Counted from the first letter of the stretch, positions 44,747-54,955 are shown. The stretch: DNA of 64,000 nt from a candidate division WOR-3 bacterium (GCA_024653355.1 JANLFQ010000001.1:1076576-1140575), one strand, 5' to 3'. The notes: generated by a model from the letters alone, not told the origin. A program made the numbers and translations.

Positions 44747-46866
44747 TCTCCCTCCTTTTCTTTGGGCACATTGCCCTGTGCCCCAACGCTCGTCTCCGAC
44801 TTATTTTCCTCTATCTCTGCCGGTGGCAGGGTGAAGAAAAAGGTTGTCCCCTTGCCCACTTCAGACTCAAACCAAATCTTGCCACCGTGCCGTTCCACAA
44901 TCTTCTTGCAAACCGCTAAACCAATTCCGGTTCCCGGATACTCCTCCCGGGTATGCAACCGCAGAAAAATCTCAAAAACCTTTTCCGAAAACTTCGGGTC
45001 AATCCCGATGCCGTTGTCCTTGACCGCAAATCGCCACATCCCATCAACCCGTTCTGCCCGAACTTCAACCCGTGGTTTCTCGCGCGTGAACTTTAATGCG
45101 TTTCCAATCAGATTCTGAAACAACTGCTCCAGTTGCCGTTCATCGGCAAGCACTACCGGTAACGGCTGACACTCAATTTCGGCATTCTTTTCCTCAATTG
45201 CGACTTTAAGGTTGGTCAGCGCCCGCTTTAAAACCTCATTGCTATCGGTGGGCACCGGCTCTTTTCCTCTCGTTCCCACCCGGGAGTAGGTCAGCAGGTC
45301 GTTAATCAACCGCTGCATCCTCGTCACGCCGTCAACCGCAAAGTTGATAAACTCATCCGCATCGCTGTCAAGTTTCCCTTTATACCGCCGGGCTAAAAGC
45401 CCGACATAACTACCCACCATCCGCAACGGCTCCTGCAAATCGTGCGACGCCACATAGGCAAACCGTTCCAGCTCCTGATTTGAGCGGCGCAACTCCTCTG
45501 CCTTCTCCTGCAACTCCCGCTCCGCCTTCTTTTTCTCGGTGATGTCCTCGCCCGAACTTAAAGTCCCGACAATTTTACCCGCTTCGTCCTTGATCACTAC
45601 ATTGTGCCAGTGGATTAAACGCTCTGTTCCGTCCCGGGTTAGAACCGGATTCTCATACTCGGCAAGGGGTTCAACCTCACCAGCCATCAACCGTTTAAAA
45701 ACCGCCCGGGGTTTGTCCCGTGCCGTTGCGGGCAAAAAGTTTTCAAACCACTCTTTTCCTAAAACCTCTTCCTCTTGATAACCCAGAACCTGGCGACCTT
45801 TACGATTAATCAATGTAACCTTACCTTCCCGGTCCATGGCAACAATTATCACCCCGGCAACATCAAGATACATCTGTGTCCGCTCCTTTTCGCGACGCAA
45901 CTCTGTCTCCTGAACAAAATAGCGGGTGAGCATCCGGCTCAGTTCACCAAACTCAGAGCGGCTTTTATTAAGTTGTGCCAACCCGCTGCTGTCCTTACTA
46001 TTCAAGGCATACGTTATATATTTAAGCGGTCTTGTAACCCAGAACACCAGACCGAGTCCGACCGTCAAAAAAGTTGCCAGCGCCACTATAATTAACCACC
46101 CCAACTGCTGCATCGCACCCCGATGAAACTGGTTAATAACTCCACAAATGGATCTCAATTTAAGTTCGGCAACCGGTTTGTTATCAACGCCTTTGAGGGG
46201 ATAGCGAATCACAATCAATCCCCGGGCTTGGTTTGTGCCCTCACCATCGCCCCCAGGAGGAACGAGCTGCGCCGTGCCATTAACCATTTGTGCCATACCA
46301 TTGACATAACTTTCATTCCATAATCGGACAGCAAATAAGACCCCCTGGGGTTCAGTTTTATGCTCCGGGTCGTCACTCGGATGCACCGTTGCGCCCCGCA
46401 CCTCAACTAATCCTAAAGGCGTCTTTGCCCAGAAATGGCAAAACCGCTGTGAATCAGCCAGCATCTCTTGCGCCTTATCCGCAGGACAAAACCCGGCTAA
46501 ACTGTCTTTACCTTCAGCCAGCGCCCTGTAAACCAGTTCCCCTTTTCGGTTGTAAACCCAGGCACCATCCACCTGGTAAGTGCCTAACGCTTCAGAGATA
46601 TTCTCATCAAAAAACTTCCTATTGTTATTCCGTATTGCGCTCACCATCTCATCCCAGTAGGTATAGTCGTAGGCAAAATTTTCCAGCGAAGCGCCTTTCA
46701 ACTCCAAGAGACGCTGGAATATCCCTGTCAGTGCATGCTCCTGGGTGTAAAAAATCTGACTCGTACGTTCTTTCTCTTTGTGGTAGAAAAAAAACAACCC
46801 TGTACCAATAAGTAGTGCAATCCCGAGAAGAAGAGTAAAAAACCTTATTGGTGTGCGCGAAAACAT
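44743..46866 (-). CDS. CHASE4-HAMP-PAS sensor histidine kinase
   Basis: 707 aa. TM1 (about 7-27), a periplasmic CHASE4-type sensor ([15 protein letters not shown]), TM2 (about 258-280), a HAMP-like linker, a PAS domain (about 335-455, [12 protein letters not shown]-type text, GEDITE end), HisKA with [13 protein letters not shown], and HATPase with [26 protein letters not shown] and [13 protein letters not shown]. The start shares a base with the stop of the upstream outer-membrane gene. The ligand is unknown. The order porin, sensor, shuttle regulator, hybrid kinase suggests a single signalling unit. Confidence 0.93.
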   Translation of the reverse strand: MFSRTPIRFFTLLLGIALLIGTGLFFFYHKEKERTSQIFYTQEHALTGIFQRLLELKGASLENFAYDYTYWDEMVSAIRNNNRKFFDENISEALGTYQVDGAWVYNRKGELVYRALAEGKDSLAGFCPADKAQEMLADSQRFCHFWAKTPLGLVEVRGATVHPSDDPEHKTEPQGVLFAVRLWNESYVNGMAQMVNGTAQLVPPGGDGEGTNQARGLIVIRYPLKGVDNKPVAELKLRSICGVINQFHRGAMQQLGWLIIVALATFLTVGLGLVFWVTRPLKYITYALNSKDSSGLAQLNKSRSEFGELSRMLTRYFVQETELRREKERTQMYLDVAGVIIVAMDREGKVTLINRKGRQVLGYQEEEVLGKEWFENFLPATARDKPRAVFKRLMAGEVEPLAEYENPVLTRDGTERLIHWHNVVIKDEAGKIVGTLSSGEDITEKKKAERELQEKAEELRRSNQELERFAYVASHDLQEPLRMVGSYVGLLARRYKGKLDSDADEFINFAVDGVTRMQRLINDLLTYSRVGTRGKEPVPTDSNEVLKRALTNLKVAIEEKNAEIECQPLPVVLADERQLEQLFQNLIGNALKFTREKPRVEVRAERVDGMWRFAVKDNGIGIDPKFSEKVFEIFLRLHTREEYPGTGIGLAVCKKIVERHGGKIWFESEVGKGTTFFFTLPPAEIEENKSETSVGAQGNVPKEKEGE

Positions 46867-47597
46867 TATAACCCCCTTGTGATGGTCAATCCCCCCACAG
46901 CTTCAATTAACCTCTCACCCCCGTCGTTGCGCAGGGTTTTGTCGGGGACAACGCTCAACGCAATAAACGGTTTGACATCAACCAGCCCTTTCAATGCGTA
47001 ATTCAATCCCGCCCCAGACTCTATAACATTCAACGCCCAGCGTGCTACCCCATAATTAATCTCGTTGAACTTCGTTGACCCCCAGCCACAGGCAAGCCAC
47101 ATTTCCGGTGCCAACCCATAGCCAACTTCGCGAGAAAAAACGGCACCGATTGTCCCGAAATAACCACCCGCTGACGGAAAAACCACTGAGGTGTGTTCGC
47201 TGGACAACTCTAATTCGCCAACTTCATAACCAAAATTGACTCCCAGTGCCAGTTCCGGCTCGGTCCAATCATCGGGATAAAAACATCCGGTGGCTGACGG
47301 CTCAACCTTAACCCCCAATAAATCCAGTTGATAACCAAGGTTAAGGTCAAGTTCTTTCAAACCCCAGCCATCTACCTTGTTACCCAGAGTGATGTTCGCC
47401 CAGGGAGAAATTGTCCAGCCGGCAAATGACAACCAGACCGTTGGTTGCGCCACCGGACCCCGACTCAATCTTAACCCGCGCCACACATAGCGGGTTTGTC
47501 CGGTGAGCTCAACCCCAACTTCAATGGGCAGACCAGAAATAACTAAAAAAGGAAATAAGATAAGAAAAACTGAAAACCGCTCCCTGAACTTTCCCAT
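46866..47597 (-). CDS. TorF/TIGR02001-like outer-membrane protein
   Basis: 243 aa with a signal peptide (ERFSVFLILFPFLVISG). Mature text opens GVELTGQTRYVWRGLRLSRGP, the signature of TIGR02001-type β-barrel proteins, and continues with alternating β-strands ending in an aromatic-poor ITRGL. Gram-negative outer-membrane location is implied. I use the ATG at 47597 because GGGAGGG lies two to eight bases upstream; the frame extends a further nine codons. It heads the sensor-kinase operon. Confidence 0.7.
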   Translation of the reverse strand: MGKFRERFSVFLILFPFLVISGLPIEVGVELTGQTRYVWRGLRLSRGPVAQPTVWLSFAGWTISPWANITLGNKVDGWGLKELDLNLGYQLDLLGVKVEPSATGCFYPDDWTEPELALGVNFGYEVGELELSSEHTSVVFPSAGGYFGTIGAVFSREVGYGLAPEMWLACGWGSTKFNEINYGVARWALNVIESGAGLNYALKGLVDVKPFIALSVVPDKTLRNDGGERLIEAVGGLTITRGL

Positions 47598-47615
47598 AAT
47601 CCCTCCCTTTTTAAA

Positions 47616-47644
47616 ATTATACACAACAAAACCTCTCCTGGCAA
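47616..47644 (-). promoter_or_regulatory. Promoter of the outer-membrane protein/kinase operon
   Basis: TTGCCA (47639-47644), 17 bases, TATAAT (47616-47621). Unlike the leaderless set, it is followed by a short leader with AGGGAGGG. Confidence 0.55.
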
Positions 47645-47713
47645 GATTGCCCCAACCGTCAGGCTGTGTTGACTCCGATAACTCCTAACTTATAATCAAT
47701 CAGGAGGTCAGAA

Positions 47714-49195
47714 ATGAAACCCCTGTTCTCTTTTTCCTGGATGATTGTCTTCATATTGCTCGGCACCGGTGGAGCAACAACTAAAATTGACACCATCGGC
47801 ACCACCGGTGTTGACGCCCAGAACTACGGACCAATCTGGCAACGTATCGTTTACTTGCCTGGCACCGGTATCTACACCGCCTGGGTCAAGACCGGGATGT
47901 TTGCCAGTTTCTACAGTTTCACCACCCACACCTGGTCCGGTGAAGTTGAGGTGTTTGGCTCCCAGCGAAACGCCAGCGGTAGCCTTGATGTTCCAAAAGA
48001 CCCAACCTCTCCTTACTATCGCAGCACTTTTATATCCAGTTTTATCAACCGTAACCCGCGCTGGCCCATCCTCGCAGTGGAGAGTATCCCGGGCACCAAC
48101 AACTTTGTGATGCGGCCACCCGACTCCAGCCTGATGGGCTGCTCCCGTGCGCCCATCGCCTTTACCGCCAACAACTGGCTTCACCTCCTCTGCGTTGACT
48201 CTGCTACTCAGGACACGCTACTCTACTCCCGCTCTACCGATTACGGTGTTCATTGGTCTTCGCCCGTGTCAATCTGTGAGGGTATCATCCCGGCGAATCC
48301 AACTTACAACATCACCGCATCAGAAAACTCTTTGCGCATCGCCGCAATCTGGACCAATGAAGATTCAGAAGCACTGTGGCTCAACATCTCCGAAGACGGC
48401 GGTACCACCTGGACCGGTGTTCGGGACATCTTTCCCCCGCCGACAACAATCTCTAACCCTAAACCGGGCAAGTTCGGTGCCTACGGTCTGTTTGACTCCG
48501 CAGACCGGCTTAACATCGTCACTCAGGTGTGGAACGGCACCAATCAAAACCCGGCAGAAATCTGGCACTGGCAGGAGAACAGAAATCCTCAATGGACCCT
48601 AATTTATCGTTTTGCCCCTTCATCAGTTCTTGCGCCCCCTGAACCTGGCGAACCATTTGTGGTTAGACCGAGTATCGGTTTTAGAGAGAGCGACGCATCA
48701 CTCTTTGCCCTCTGGCTCAATTACGACTCCTTAAACTACGAACCCCAGACCCAGCTCGCACGCGCCGACCTTTTCATCGCCCAATCCCGGAACAACGGCA
48801 TAAACTGGAGCCGTCCCTACCGTTTGACCGGACCGGACGCATACTCCCGGCTTTCACCCTGTCTTGCTCCAGAAGTTGGCGAATCTCTCTACATTATCAC
48901 CATCTTTGACCAGATTGCTGGTGTCTATGAGCAAGGACACGGGCCCCAGACAACCAACCCGGTATGTGTATTACGCGTCCCGGTATCGGACCTGCCCGGC
49001 ATTGAAGAAAAACTGCCCGGCAGGCTGAACCATTATTTTCACACCACCATCTGTCCAGTTTCTCAACTCCACATCTTACCCGATGTAAAACTCTACTCCC
49101 CGCTTGGTAGACCAATAGAAACACCAACTCGAAGCGGTGTTTACTTCCTGCGTCAGGATAACCAAACTCTCCGTAAGGTACTGCTCGTTCCTTAA
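47714..49195 (+). CDS. Secreted Asp-box (sialidase-like propeller) protein, copy 1
   Basis: 493 aa. AGGAGG six bases before the ATG; signal peptide FSWMIVFILLGTGGA. At least three Asp-boxes (S-x-D-x-G-x-x-W type) are visible: STDYGVHWSSP, SEDGGTTWTG and SRNNGINWSRP, the repeats of six-bladed sialidase/BNR propellers. A short C-terminal element (VKLYSPLGRPIE...GVYFLR...KVLLVP) resembles a degenerate Por-type sorting tail. The catalytic sialidase arginine triad is not evident, so it may bind rather than cleave glycans. The next gene is a paralogue that starts right after its TAA. Confidence 0.75.
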   Translation: MKPLFSFSWMIVFILLGTGGATTKIDTIGTTGVDAQNYGPIWQRIVYLPGTGIYTAWVKTGMFASFYSFTTHTWSGEVEVFGSQRNASGSLDVPKDPTSPYYRSTFISSFINRNPRWPILAVESIPGTNNFVMRPPDSSLMGCSRAPIAFTANNWLHLLCVDSATQDTLLYSRSTDYGVHWSSPVSICEGIIPANPTYNITASENSLRIAAIWTNEDSEALWLNISEDGGTTWTGVRDIFPPPTTISNPKPGKFGAYGLFDSADRLNIVTQVWNGTNQNPAEIWHWQENRNPQWTLIYRFAPSSVLAPPEPGEPFVVRPSIGFRESDASLFALWLNYDSLNYEPQTQLARADLFIAQSRNNGINWSRPYRLTGPDAYSRLSPCLAPEVGESLYIITIFDQIAGVYEQGHGPQTTNPVCVLRVPVSDLPGIEEKLPGRLNHYFHTTICPVSQLHILPDVKLYSPLGRPIETPTRSGVYFLRQDNQTLRKVLLVP

Positions 49196-50605
49196 ATGAT
49201 TTTATTCCTCTTCCTGCTACCTACCCAGATTTTAATTGATACCATAGGCTGGACCGACCGCGACCGGCAATTTCTCTTCCCGGCGACACGCTACTTGATT
49301 TACGACTCCATTTACGGCGTATCCGCCGTGTACAAATCGGGCTACGGTGAAATTCGCTACAACTTTCGCCCCAAAGGCGGCAACTGGCTCTTTCCCTCTG
49401 GTGTTTTGGTCAATCAATATCAGCGCAACCTCGGCTGCCTTGAATACAACATCCGTAACGGCAGAACTTTCATTTCCACCGACTACCTTGACCACGGGAC
49501 ACGAACCATCACCAACTTCATCGACTCGGCGCCCGGTGCTGGCAGATTTCAGGAAACTTTTATCGCCATCAGCGCCCAGTTTCCTCTAATCGCCGCCGGC
49601 CGCTATGGCTACCCGAAATTCGCCGCAATAAGAAACGACACCTTGTACTATCTCAGCGCCTGGTCCAGTTATCGCCTTGGTCATATTGGTCCTTTTCCTC
49701 GGCACAACATCATTGCTTCCAAAAAATCGTCCCGCCTTGGGTTCGTCTGGGCTGATGAGCAGGGCAACCTGAACCTCAGAGAAACGCCCGATGGCGGTGG
49801 TACCTGGTATCCCCGACGCCTCATTACCGATAGTGTCCCATCAATCTGCAACCGGTCGCTGTTTGGCGCCCAGGCAACCTACGACTCAATACAGATCCAC
49901 ATCGTCGCCGACCTCTACGACGGTAACAACCGGGGCAGGGTTCAACTCTGGCACTACTGTGCTTCAGACACACCTTCCTGGCGTTTCATCCACGCCTTCT
50001 CATTTCCCGACACCACAAAACTTGGACGCTACACCGCTGCCCTGTGCCGACCCAGTATCGGCATTGACCGCCGCCCTCATAACTCCGACCTTAATCAACT
50101 GTATGTCGTCTGGGAACAGTTTGACCCGACGAACATCGACCCGCGAACCGGAATCGCCCGCGCCGACATCTGGGTTTCCCATTCACCCGACAATGGAAAA
50201 ACCTGGACAGAGCCCATCCGTCTCACATCCCCGGACTCCACATCAAAACGTTTCCCCTTCCTTGCCGAGACCGTTGACGACACCCTGCACATCATCTACT
50301 TTGCCGACAAGATAGCCGGCTGCTGGGAACTTGATGAAGGTCAACAGACCTTAAACCCGGTTTTATACCTTAGGGTACCAACCCGCATTTTCACCGAACT
50401 AAATGTCGCCTACTCACCATTCCAGCCCACTCCTCTCAACCCGCTACCCACAATTACCGCTACTCCATCATCAACCAACCTTATAATCTACGACCCGCTT
50501 GGCAGAAAAGTGCAATCAAACAAAATCAACCGCCTGCCCGCCGGCATCTACTTCGTCGGTTCCAAAACCACCGCACCGATACAAAAACTGCTCAAAGTTC
50601 GCTAA
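49196..50605 (+). CDS. Secreted Asp-box (sialidase-like propeller) protein, copy 2
   Basis: 469 aa, tandem paralogue of the preceding gene. A short hydrophobic N-terminus (ILFLFLLPTQILI) serves as signal. Asp-boxes TPDGGGTWYPR and SPDNGKTWTEP match copy 1 in position, as does the segment TGIARADIWVSHSPDNG. The C-terminal tail LIIYDPLGRKVQ...PAGIYFVG...KLLKVR is again of sorting type. The ATG follows the TAA of copy 1 with no gap. Confidence 0.75.
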   Translation: MILFLFLLPTQILIDTIGWTDRDRQFLFPATRYLIYDSIYGVSAVYKSGYGEIRYNFRPKGGNWLFPSGVLVNQYQRNLGCLEYNIRNGRTFISTDYLDHGTRTITNFIDSAPGAGRFQETFIAISAQFPLIAAGRYGYPKFAAIRNDTLYYLSAWSSYRLGHIGPFPRHNIIASKKSSRLGFVWADEQGNLNLRETPDGGGTWYPRRLITDSVPSICNRSLFGAQATYDSIQIHIVADLYDGNNRGRVQLWHYCASDTPSWRFIHAFSFPDTTKLGRYTAALCRPSIGIDRRPHNSDLNQLYVVWEQFDPTNIDPRTGIARADIWVSHSPDNGKTWTEPIRLTSPDSTSKRFPFLAETVDDTLHIIYFADKIAGCWELDEGQQTLNPVLYLRVPTRIFTELNVAYSPFQPTPLNPLPTITATPSSTNLIIYDPLGRKVQSNKINRLPAGIYFVGSKTTAPIQKLLKVR

Positions 50606-50641
50606 CCAGTTTACGGCGTCTTGTTTCCCCGGGCTTATTTC

Positions 50642-50670
50642 TTGACACTTCTGGTGATTGTCATTATCCT
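50642..50670 (+). promoter_or_regulatory. Promoter of rpmB
   Basis: TTGACA (50642-50647), 17 bases, TATCCT (50665-50670), then a leader of under 20 bases with AGGAGG (50685-50690). Confidence 0.45.
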
Positions 50671-50694
50671 TTGTAAAAGTTAATAGGAGGACAC

Positions 50695-50883
50695 TTGGCA
50701 AAGCATTGTGAAATATGTGGAAAAGTTGCAATTGTTGGCTCAAACATCAGCCACGCCCATAATGTAACCAAAAGACGCTGGGAGCCGAATCTCCAGCGGG
50801 TTCGCATCAAGGAAGGTACCGCTACGCGCCGCATCTGGGTCTGCACCCGTTGCTTGCGCTCCGGCAAGGTGCAAAAGGCTTGA
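50695..50883 (+). CDS. rpmB: Ribosomal protein bL28
   Basis: 62 aa, full length for the family. KHCEICGK...GSNISHAHNVTKRRWEPNLQ is the signature. CEIC and CTRC form the zinc ribbon of C+ type L28. The start is TTG, four bases after AGGAGG, and no ATG is available. Confidence 0.95.
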   Translation: MAKHCEICGKVAIVGSNISHAHNVTKRRWEPNLQRVRIKEGTATRRIWVCTRCLRSGKVQKA

Positions 50884-51001
50884 TGCCATTAAACAAATTC
50901 GCGGACATAGCGTTCCAATTCACCGATTCCGTCTGGATACAAATATGTTGTTAACGGCTCTCGGTTCGGCATACGATTTGCTTTCCCTGAAAGGAGGGTA
51001 A

Positions 51002-51955
51002 TTGAACTGTTTAATTACTGGTATTACCGGCTTTGCCGGCAGCCATCTGGCTGAATATCTTTTAAGTTTAGGCAACTGCGAGGTCCACGGCACCATCCGC
51101 TGGCGCTCACGTACCGAAAACATCGACCATTTAAAAGGGAAAATCCATCTCCACGACTGCGACCTGCGGGACTCCGGTTCGGTTTACCGTTTAATCGCCG
51201 ATTTAAAACCCGACCGCATCTACCACCTTGCCGCCCAGAGTTATGTCCCGATGTCCTGGACCGCACCTCAGGAGACATTCGTCACCAATGTCATTGGCCA
51301 GTTGAACATCTTCGAAGCGGTCCGTGCCACCGGTTGCTCTTGCCGGATTCAGATTGCCGGTTCGAGCGAGGAGTACGGGCTGGTTATGCCCGATGAAACC
51401 CCCATCAAGGAGACCAACCCACTGCGGCCACTTTCGCCCTACGCGGTTAGTAAGGTGGCGCAGGACTTAATGGGCTACCAGTACCATCAGAGCTACAAAA
51501 TGCACATCATCCGTACCCGGGGCTTCAATCACACCGGACCAAGACGCGGAATGGTATTTGTTACCTCCAACTTTGCCCGACAAATCGCCGAAATTGAAAA
51601 GGGCAAAAGAGAACCGGTCCTCTATGTTGGCAACCTCGAAGCGGTTCGGGACTTCACCGATGTCCGCGATACGGTCCGCGCCTACTATTTAATTCTCGAA
51701 AAAGGGGTGCCGGGTGAGGTTTACAATGTTGCCACTGGTAAAGGCTACAAAATCCGCCAGGTTCTTGAAATCCTGCAAGGTCTTTCCACCGCTAAGTTTC
51801 AGATTAAACAGGACCCAAAGCGGCTCCGTCCCAGCGATGTAGAACTTCTAATCGGCGACCCGACAAAGTTAAAATCGGCGACCGGCTGGGAACCGCAGTA
51901 CTCGTTTGAACAAACCTTAAAAGACCTGCTCGACTACTGGCGGGAGCGGGTGTGA
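51002..51955 (+). CDS. GDP-mannose 4,6-dehydratase-like NAD-dependent epimerase/dehydratase
   Basis: 317 aa extended SDR. GITGFAGSHLAEYL dinucleotide motif, HLAAQSYVPMSW, catalytic SSEEYG and Y-A-V-S-K, and RGFNHTGPRRG. The text is closest to GDP-mannose 4,6-dehydratase and the paired reductase (Gmd/Rmd). Start TTG at 51002 with AAGGAGG four to ten bases before. It is the first of three genes for nucleotide-sugar synthesis and glycosyl transfer, overlapping the next by four bases (GTGA). Confidence 0.88.
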   Translation: MNCLITGITGFAGSHLAEYLLSLGNCEVHGTIRWRSRTENIDHLKGKIHLHDCDLRDSGSVYRLIADLKPDRIYHLAAQSYVPMSWTAPQETFVTNVIGQLNIFEAVRATGCSCRIQIAGSSEEYGLVMPDETPIKETNPLRPLSPYAVSKVAQDLMGYQYHQSYKMHIIRTRGFNHTGPRRGMVFVTSNFARQIAEIEKGKREPVLYVGNLEAVRDFTDVRDTVRAYYLILEKGVPGEVYNVATGKGYKIRQVLEILQGLSTAKFQIKQDPKRLRPSDVELLIGDPTKLKSATGWEPQYSFEQTLKDLLDYWRERV

Positions 51956-52872
51956 GGGTTTTTGTCACCGGCATTGAAGGGTTTGTCGGCGGCCATCTTG
52001 CCCGTCATCTTAAAGAGCGCGGTGACGAAGTTTACGGCATACATTACGCACCCCCGGGTGAAGAACTACCCGCAAACCTCTTTCCCTGTGACATCAACGA
52101 CTTCAACACCTTAAAAAAAGCGCTGGAGGAAAGCCGACCCGACTGGATTATTCATCTCGCCGGCATCTCCTCGGTTGCGGAAGCAGAAAAAAACCCCATT
52201 CCTACCTATGAGGTGAACACCATCGGCACATTAAAACTGCTCATCGCCGTGCACCAGCTGATGCTCCCCTGCCGAATTCTCCTAATATCCTCGGCTGATG
52301 TTTATGGCCGGGGCGACAGGCCCCATTCCGAAACCGACCCGGTCCAACCACTTACCGCCTATGCCCGAAGCAAATATCTTGCCGAAGAAATCGCCCGCCT
52401 TTACTATCAAACCTGGGATATGGATATCGTAATCTTGCGCTCGTTCAGCCACACCGGACCGGGCCAGGCTGAACGGTTTATCTTTGCCAAGGTCGCAAGC
52501 CACATCGCTAAGGTCGAACAGGGCAAAGCCAGCCCGATTCTCGAAATGGGCGACCTCGAAGTTCGGCGCGACTACACCGATGTCCGGGACATCGTCCGTG
52601 CCTACATTTGTGCGCTGGAAAACTGTCCTGCCGGTGAAACCTACAATGTAACCTCAGGCAGACCGGTTCGGCTCCGCGACGGTGTAGAAATCCTCCTGGG
52701 TCTTGCCCGCCAGAAGATAGAAATCCGACAGGGTGTTAGCGAGAAAAGACCTTACGACATTCCGTTCCTTTCCGGCAATCCCGAAAAGTTCCATCGGGCA
52801 ACCGGATGGACCCCACAAATTCCCTTTGAAAAAACCTTGTCCGACCTGCTCGAATACTACCGGAACCGTTGA
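51952..52872 (+). CDS. NAD-dependent sugar-nucleotide epimerase/reductase
   Basis: 306 aa extended SDR. GIEGFVGGHLARHL at the N-terminus, HLAGISSVAEAE, SSADVYGRG, catalytic Y-A-R-S-K, SFSHTGPGQ. It is about 35-40% similar by eye to its neighbour. Together they probably convert GDP-mannose to a 6-deoxyhexose such as GDP-rhamnose (Gmd then Rmd); GDP-fucose is an alternative. GTG start within the previous gene's end. Confidence 0.85.
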   Translation: MRVFVTGIEGFVGGHLARHLKERGDEVYGIHYAPPGEELPANLFPCDINDFNTLKKALEESRPDWIIHLAGISSVAEAEKNPIPTYEVNTIGTLKLLIAVHQLMLPCRILLISSADVYGRGDRPHSETDPVQPLTAYARSKYLAEEIARLYYQTWDMDIVILRSFSHTGPGQAERFIFAKVASHIAKVEQGKASPILEMGDLEVRRDYTDVRDIVRAYICALENCPAGETYNVTSGRPVRLRDGVEILLGLARQKIEIRQGVSEKRPYDIPFLSGNPEKFHRATGWTPQIPFEKTLSDLLEYYRNR

Positions 52873-53753
52873 AACTCTCGGTCATTATCGTCACCTACAA
52901 CAGTGAGCAGGACATAACTTCCTGTCTTGACGCCATTTCCGCATCCCAGCCTGACGCCGAAATCCTCGTAATCGACAACGCCTCTCAGGACCGGACTCGA
53001 GAAATTTTGCAATCCTATCCCGGCATCAAAACCTTGTTCAACCCCCAAAACCTTGGCTATGCCCGAGCCAACAACCAAGGCATCTCTATTGCCCAGGGTG
53101 ATTACATTCTGCTTCTCAACCCGGATACCCGGGTCGAACCCGCAGCGCTTCCCCTCCTTATTGAACACCTTGACCGCAACCCGGACTACGCCGCAGTCGC
53201 CCCCCGACTTTTAAATCCTGATGGCTCCCAGCAACTGTCAATCCGCTCCTTCCCCACATTCTCCTCTGTGCTTATTGAAATGACCGGAATTCCGCGCTTG
53301 TTTCCCAGCTGCCCGCGCCTTAACACCTGGCGTCTGCGCCACTTTGACTACGAAAAACCCGGACCGGTAGCGCAACCAATGGCATCTTGCCTCTTAATCC
53401 GGCGCTCGGTTCTTGTTGAACTGGGCGGGTTCGACGAAAACTTCCCCATCTACTACAATGATGTTGACCTCCTGTACCGGATGGCACGCAGAGGTTACCA
53501 GACCTACTACCTGCCAGCCGCGCGTGTTTACCACAGAATTGGTGGTAGCACCAACGCAATCAAACCAAAAATGATTTACGAAAACCACCGGTCCCTTTTT
53601 AACTTCCTAAGAAAACACACACCGAAAACCCGTTTCTTCTTTCAGGCGATAATCCTTTTGCCGCTCCTTGAGATTTCGGCTCTGCTCCGCGTCCTCTACT
53701 GGCGCCTGTCCGGACGCGCTGCTATGCGTCCATCCAATAACCGCCCGAAATAA
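52869..53753 (+). CDS. Glycosyltransferase family 2 (rhamnosyltransferase-like)
   Basis: 294 aa GT-A fold. LSVIIVTYNSEQDITSCLDAI, IDNASQDRT, GYARANNQGI, LLLNPDTRV (DxD-equivalent), VELGGFDENFPIYYNDVDLLYRMARRG (acceptor site). Typical of rhamnosyltransferases of cell-surface glycan synthesis. Start TTG in a TTGA overlap. The last 58 bases overlap the convergent GT4 gene; a hydrophobic helix near 255-275 may hold it to the membrane. Confidence 0.9.
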   Translation: MKLSVIIVTYNSEQDITSCLDAISASQPDAEILVIDNASQDRTREILQSYPGIKTLFNPQNLGYARANNQGISIAQGDYILLLNPDTRVEPAALPLLIEHLDRNPDYAAVAPRLLNPDGSQQLSIRSFPTFSSVLIEMTGIPRLFPSCPRLNTWRLRHFDYEKPGPVAQPMASCLLIRRSVLVELGGFDENFPIYYNDVDLLYRMARRGYQTYYLPAARVYHRIGGSTNAIKPKMIYENHRSLFNFLRKHTPKTRFFFQAIILLPLLEISALLRVLYWRLSGRAAMRPSNNRPK

Positions 53754-54955
53754 TCCGCCAGCCTTTTTGCCTGAAACCGCCGGTTGTAACGGTCAACTTC
53801 TCCTTGTAAGGGCACATCGCCAAGAGCCCTTACAACCGGCGTACCAACCCCCTTTTCCCGGATTTCCTTCAAAACGGCAACGAAACCCTGCCGGTCCTGA
53901 CAGATAAACCCCTGCCCTGCCTCTCTAACAATCTGCGCCGGCTCCGAATCTTCATCCGCCCAGACAACAATCGGCTTGCCACTGCCCAGATACTCGTAAA
54001 GTTTCAATCCGACCGGTTGACCCGGCTTGCCGAGATACAAAAGCACCTGCGCCCCTTTCATCAGGCTCATAGTCCGTTGATGGGAAACAACCCCAAAAAA
54101 ACGCACCTGAGGATTGGTTCTGAACCGACGCCCGATTTCTTCGGAAACGCCACCCGCAATGTACAGTCGGGCATCAGGTATCTCAACTAAAGCCTGAACA
54201 ACGTCGCTCAAAACCTTTTCCTGGTGCCACAGATTACCCGCATACAGAATACTGAAACCTTCAAGTTGTTCGGGCTCAACATTAAATTCTTCCGGGTCAA
54301 ACCCATTTTCGAGCACCTCCACCATTTCCCCAACCAGACGTGCAGTCCCTTGATTTACAGCAAGAACCAGTTTTGCCTGTTGTAATATCCGCTCCCTTAA
54401 CCTCAAAAGCCTTTTCTTTTGCCCTAAGGGTGGCTCTTCAAACCCTCCGGGCCACGGGTCACGGAAGTCGGCAACAAAAGGCAGCCCGCTCAACCGGGAT
54501 AGTTTCTCCCCGACCATCAGTGCGGTCCAGGGTGGCGCCGATGCGAAAATCACTTGGGGGTTAAATCGGGCGATAACCTTCTTACCCGTTCTTACTGCAA
54601 ACGGCAACCACCCGACCTTGCTATCCGGGAAGAAAAACCGCCGGAAAAAGGCAGGGGCACCTTCAATTGTGCCCTTCAAGGTTTGTCCGGTTTCCCCTGA
54701 ACCACCTTTTATCTGCCTAACGCCAAGAACCCTTAACAACCGATTCGGGTCCAAACTTTCGGTACGAAATACCTTAGCCCTCCTTAAATCGGCAACAAGT
54801 TCCGGGTCATAGGCGTAGTAGGCAACATCCTTTACCGTTAAAAGCAGCACCTCCCAGCCAAATTCGGGCAAAAACTTGGCAAGTTTGGTGACCCGCATCA
54901 CACCGGAAAGCCCGAGCGGCGGGGTGTAGTAGGCGATAAAAAGTACCCTATTCAT
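53696..54955 (-). CDS. Glycosyltransferase family 4
   Basis: 419 aa GT-B fold. The N-terminal domain has YYTPPLGLSGVMRVTKLAKFLPEFGWEV (GPR-like donor loop), the central DFRDPWPGG. The C-terminal domain has ILYAGNLWHQEKVLSDVV and EYLGSGKPIVVWADEDSEPAQIV (E-x7-E motif). It should act on a surface glycan. It overlaps the upstream helicase gene by four bases (ATGA), so it is translationally coupled to the ATPase/helicase operon. It may, however, functionally belong with the plus-strand sugar genes it converges on. Confidence 0.9.
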   Translation of the reverse strand: MNRVLFIAYYTPPLGLSGVMRVTKLAKFLPEFGWEVLLLTVKDVAYYAYDPELVADLRRAKVFRTESLDPNRLLRVLGVRQIKGGSGETGQTLKGTIEGAPAFFRRFFFPDSKVGWLPFAVRTGKKVIARFNPQVIFASAPPWTALMVGEKLSRLSGLPFVADFRDPWPGGFEEPPLGQKKRLLRLRERILQQAKLVLAVNQGTARLVGEMVEVLENGFDPEEFNVEPEQLEGFSILYAGNLWHQEKVLSDVVQALVEIPDARLYIAGGVSEEIGRRFRTNPQVRFFGVVSHQRTMSLMKGAQVLLYLGKPGQPVGLKLYEYLGSGKPIVVWADEDSEPAQIVREAGQGFICQDRQGFVAVLKEIREKGVGTPVVRALGDVPLQGEVDRYNRRFQAKRLADYFGRLLDGRIAARPDRRQ

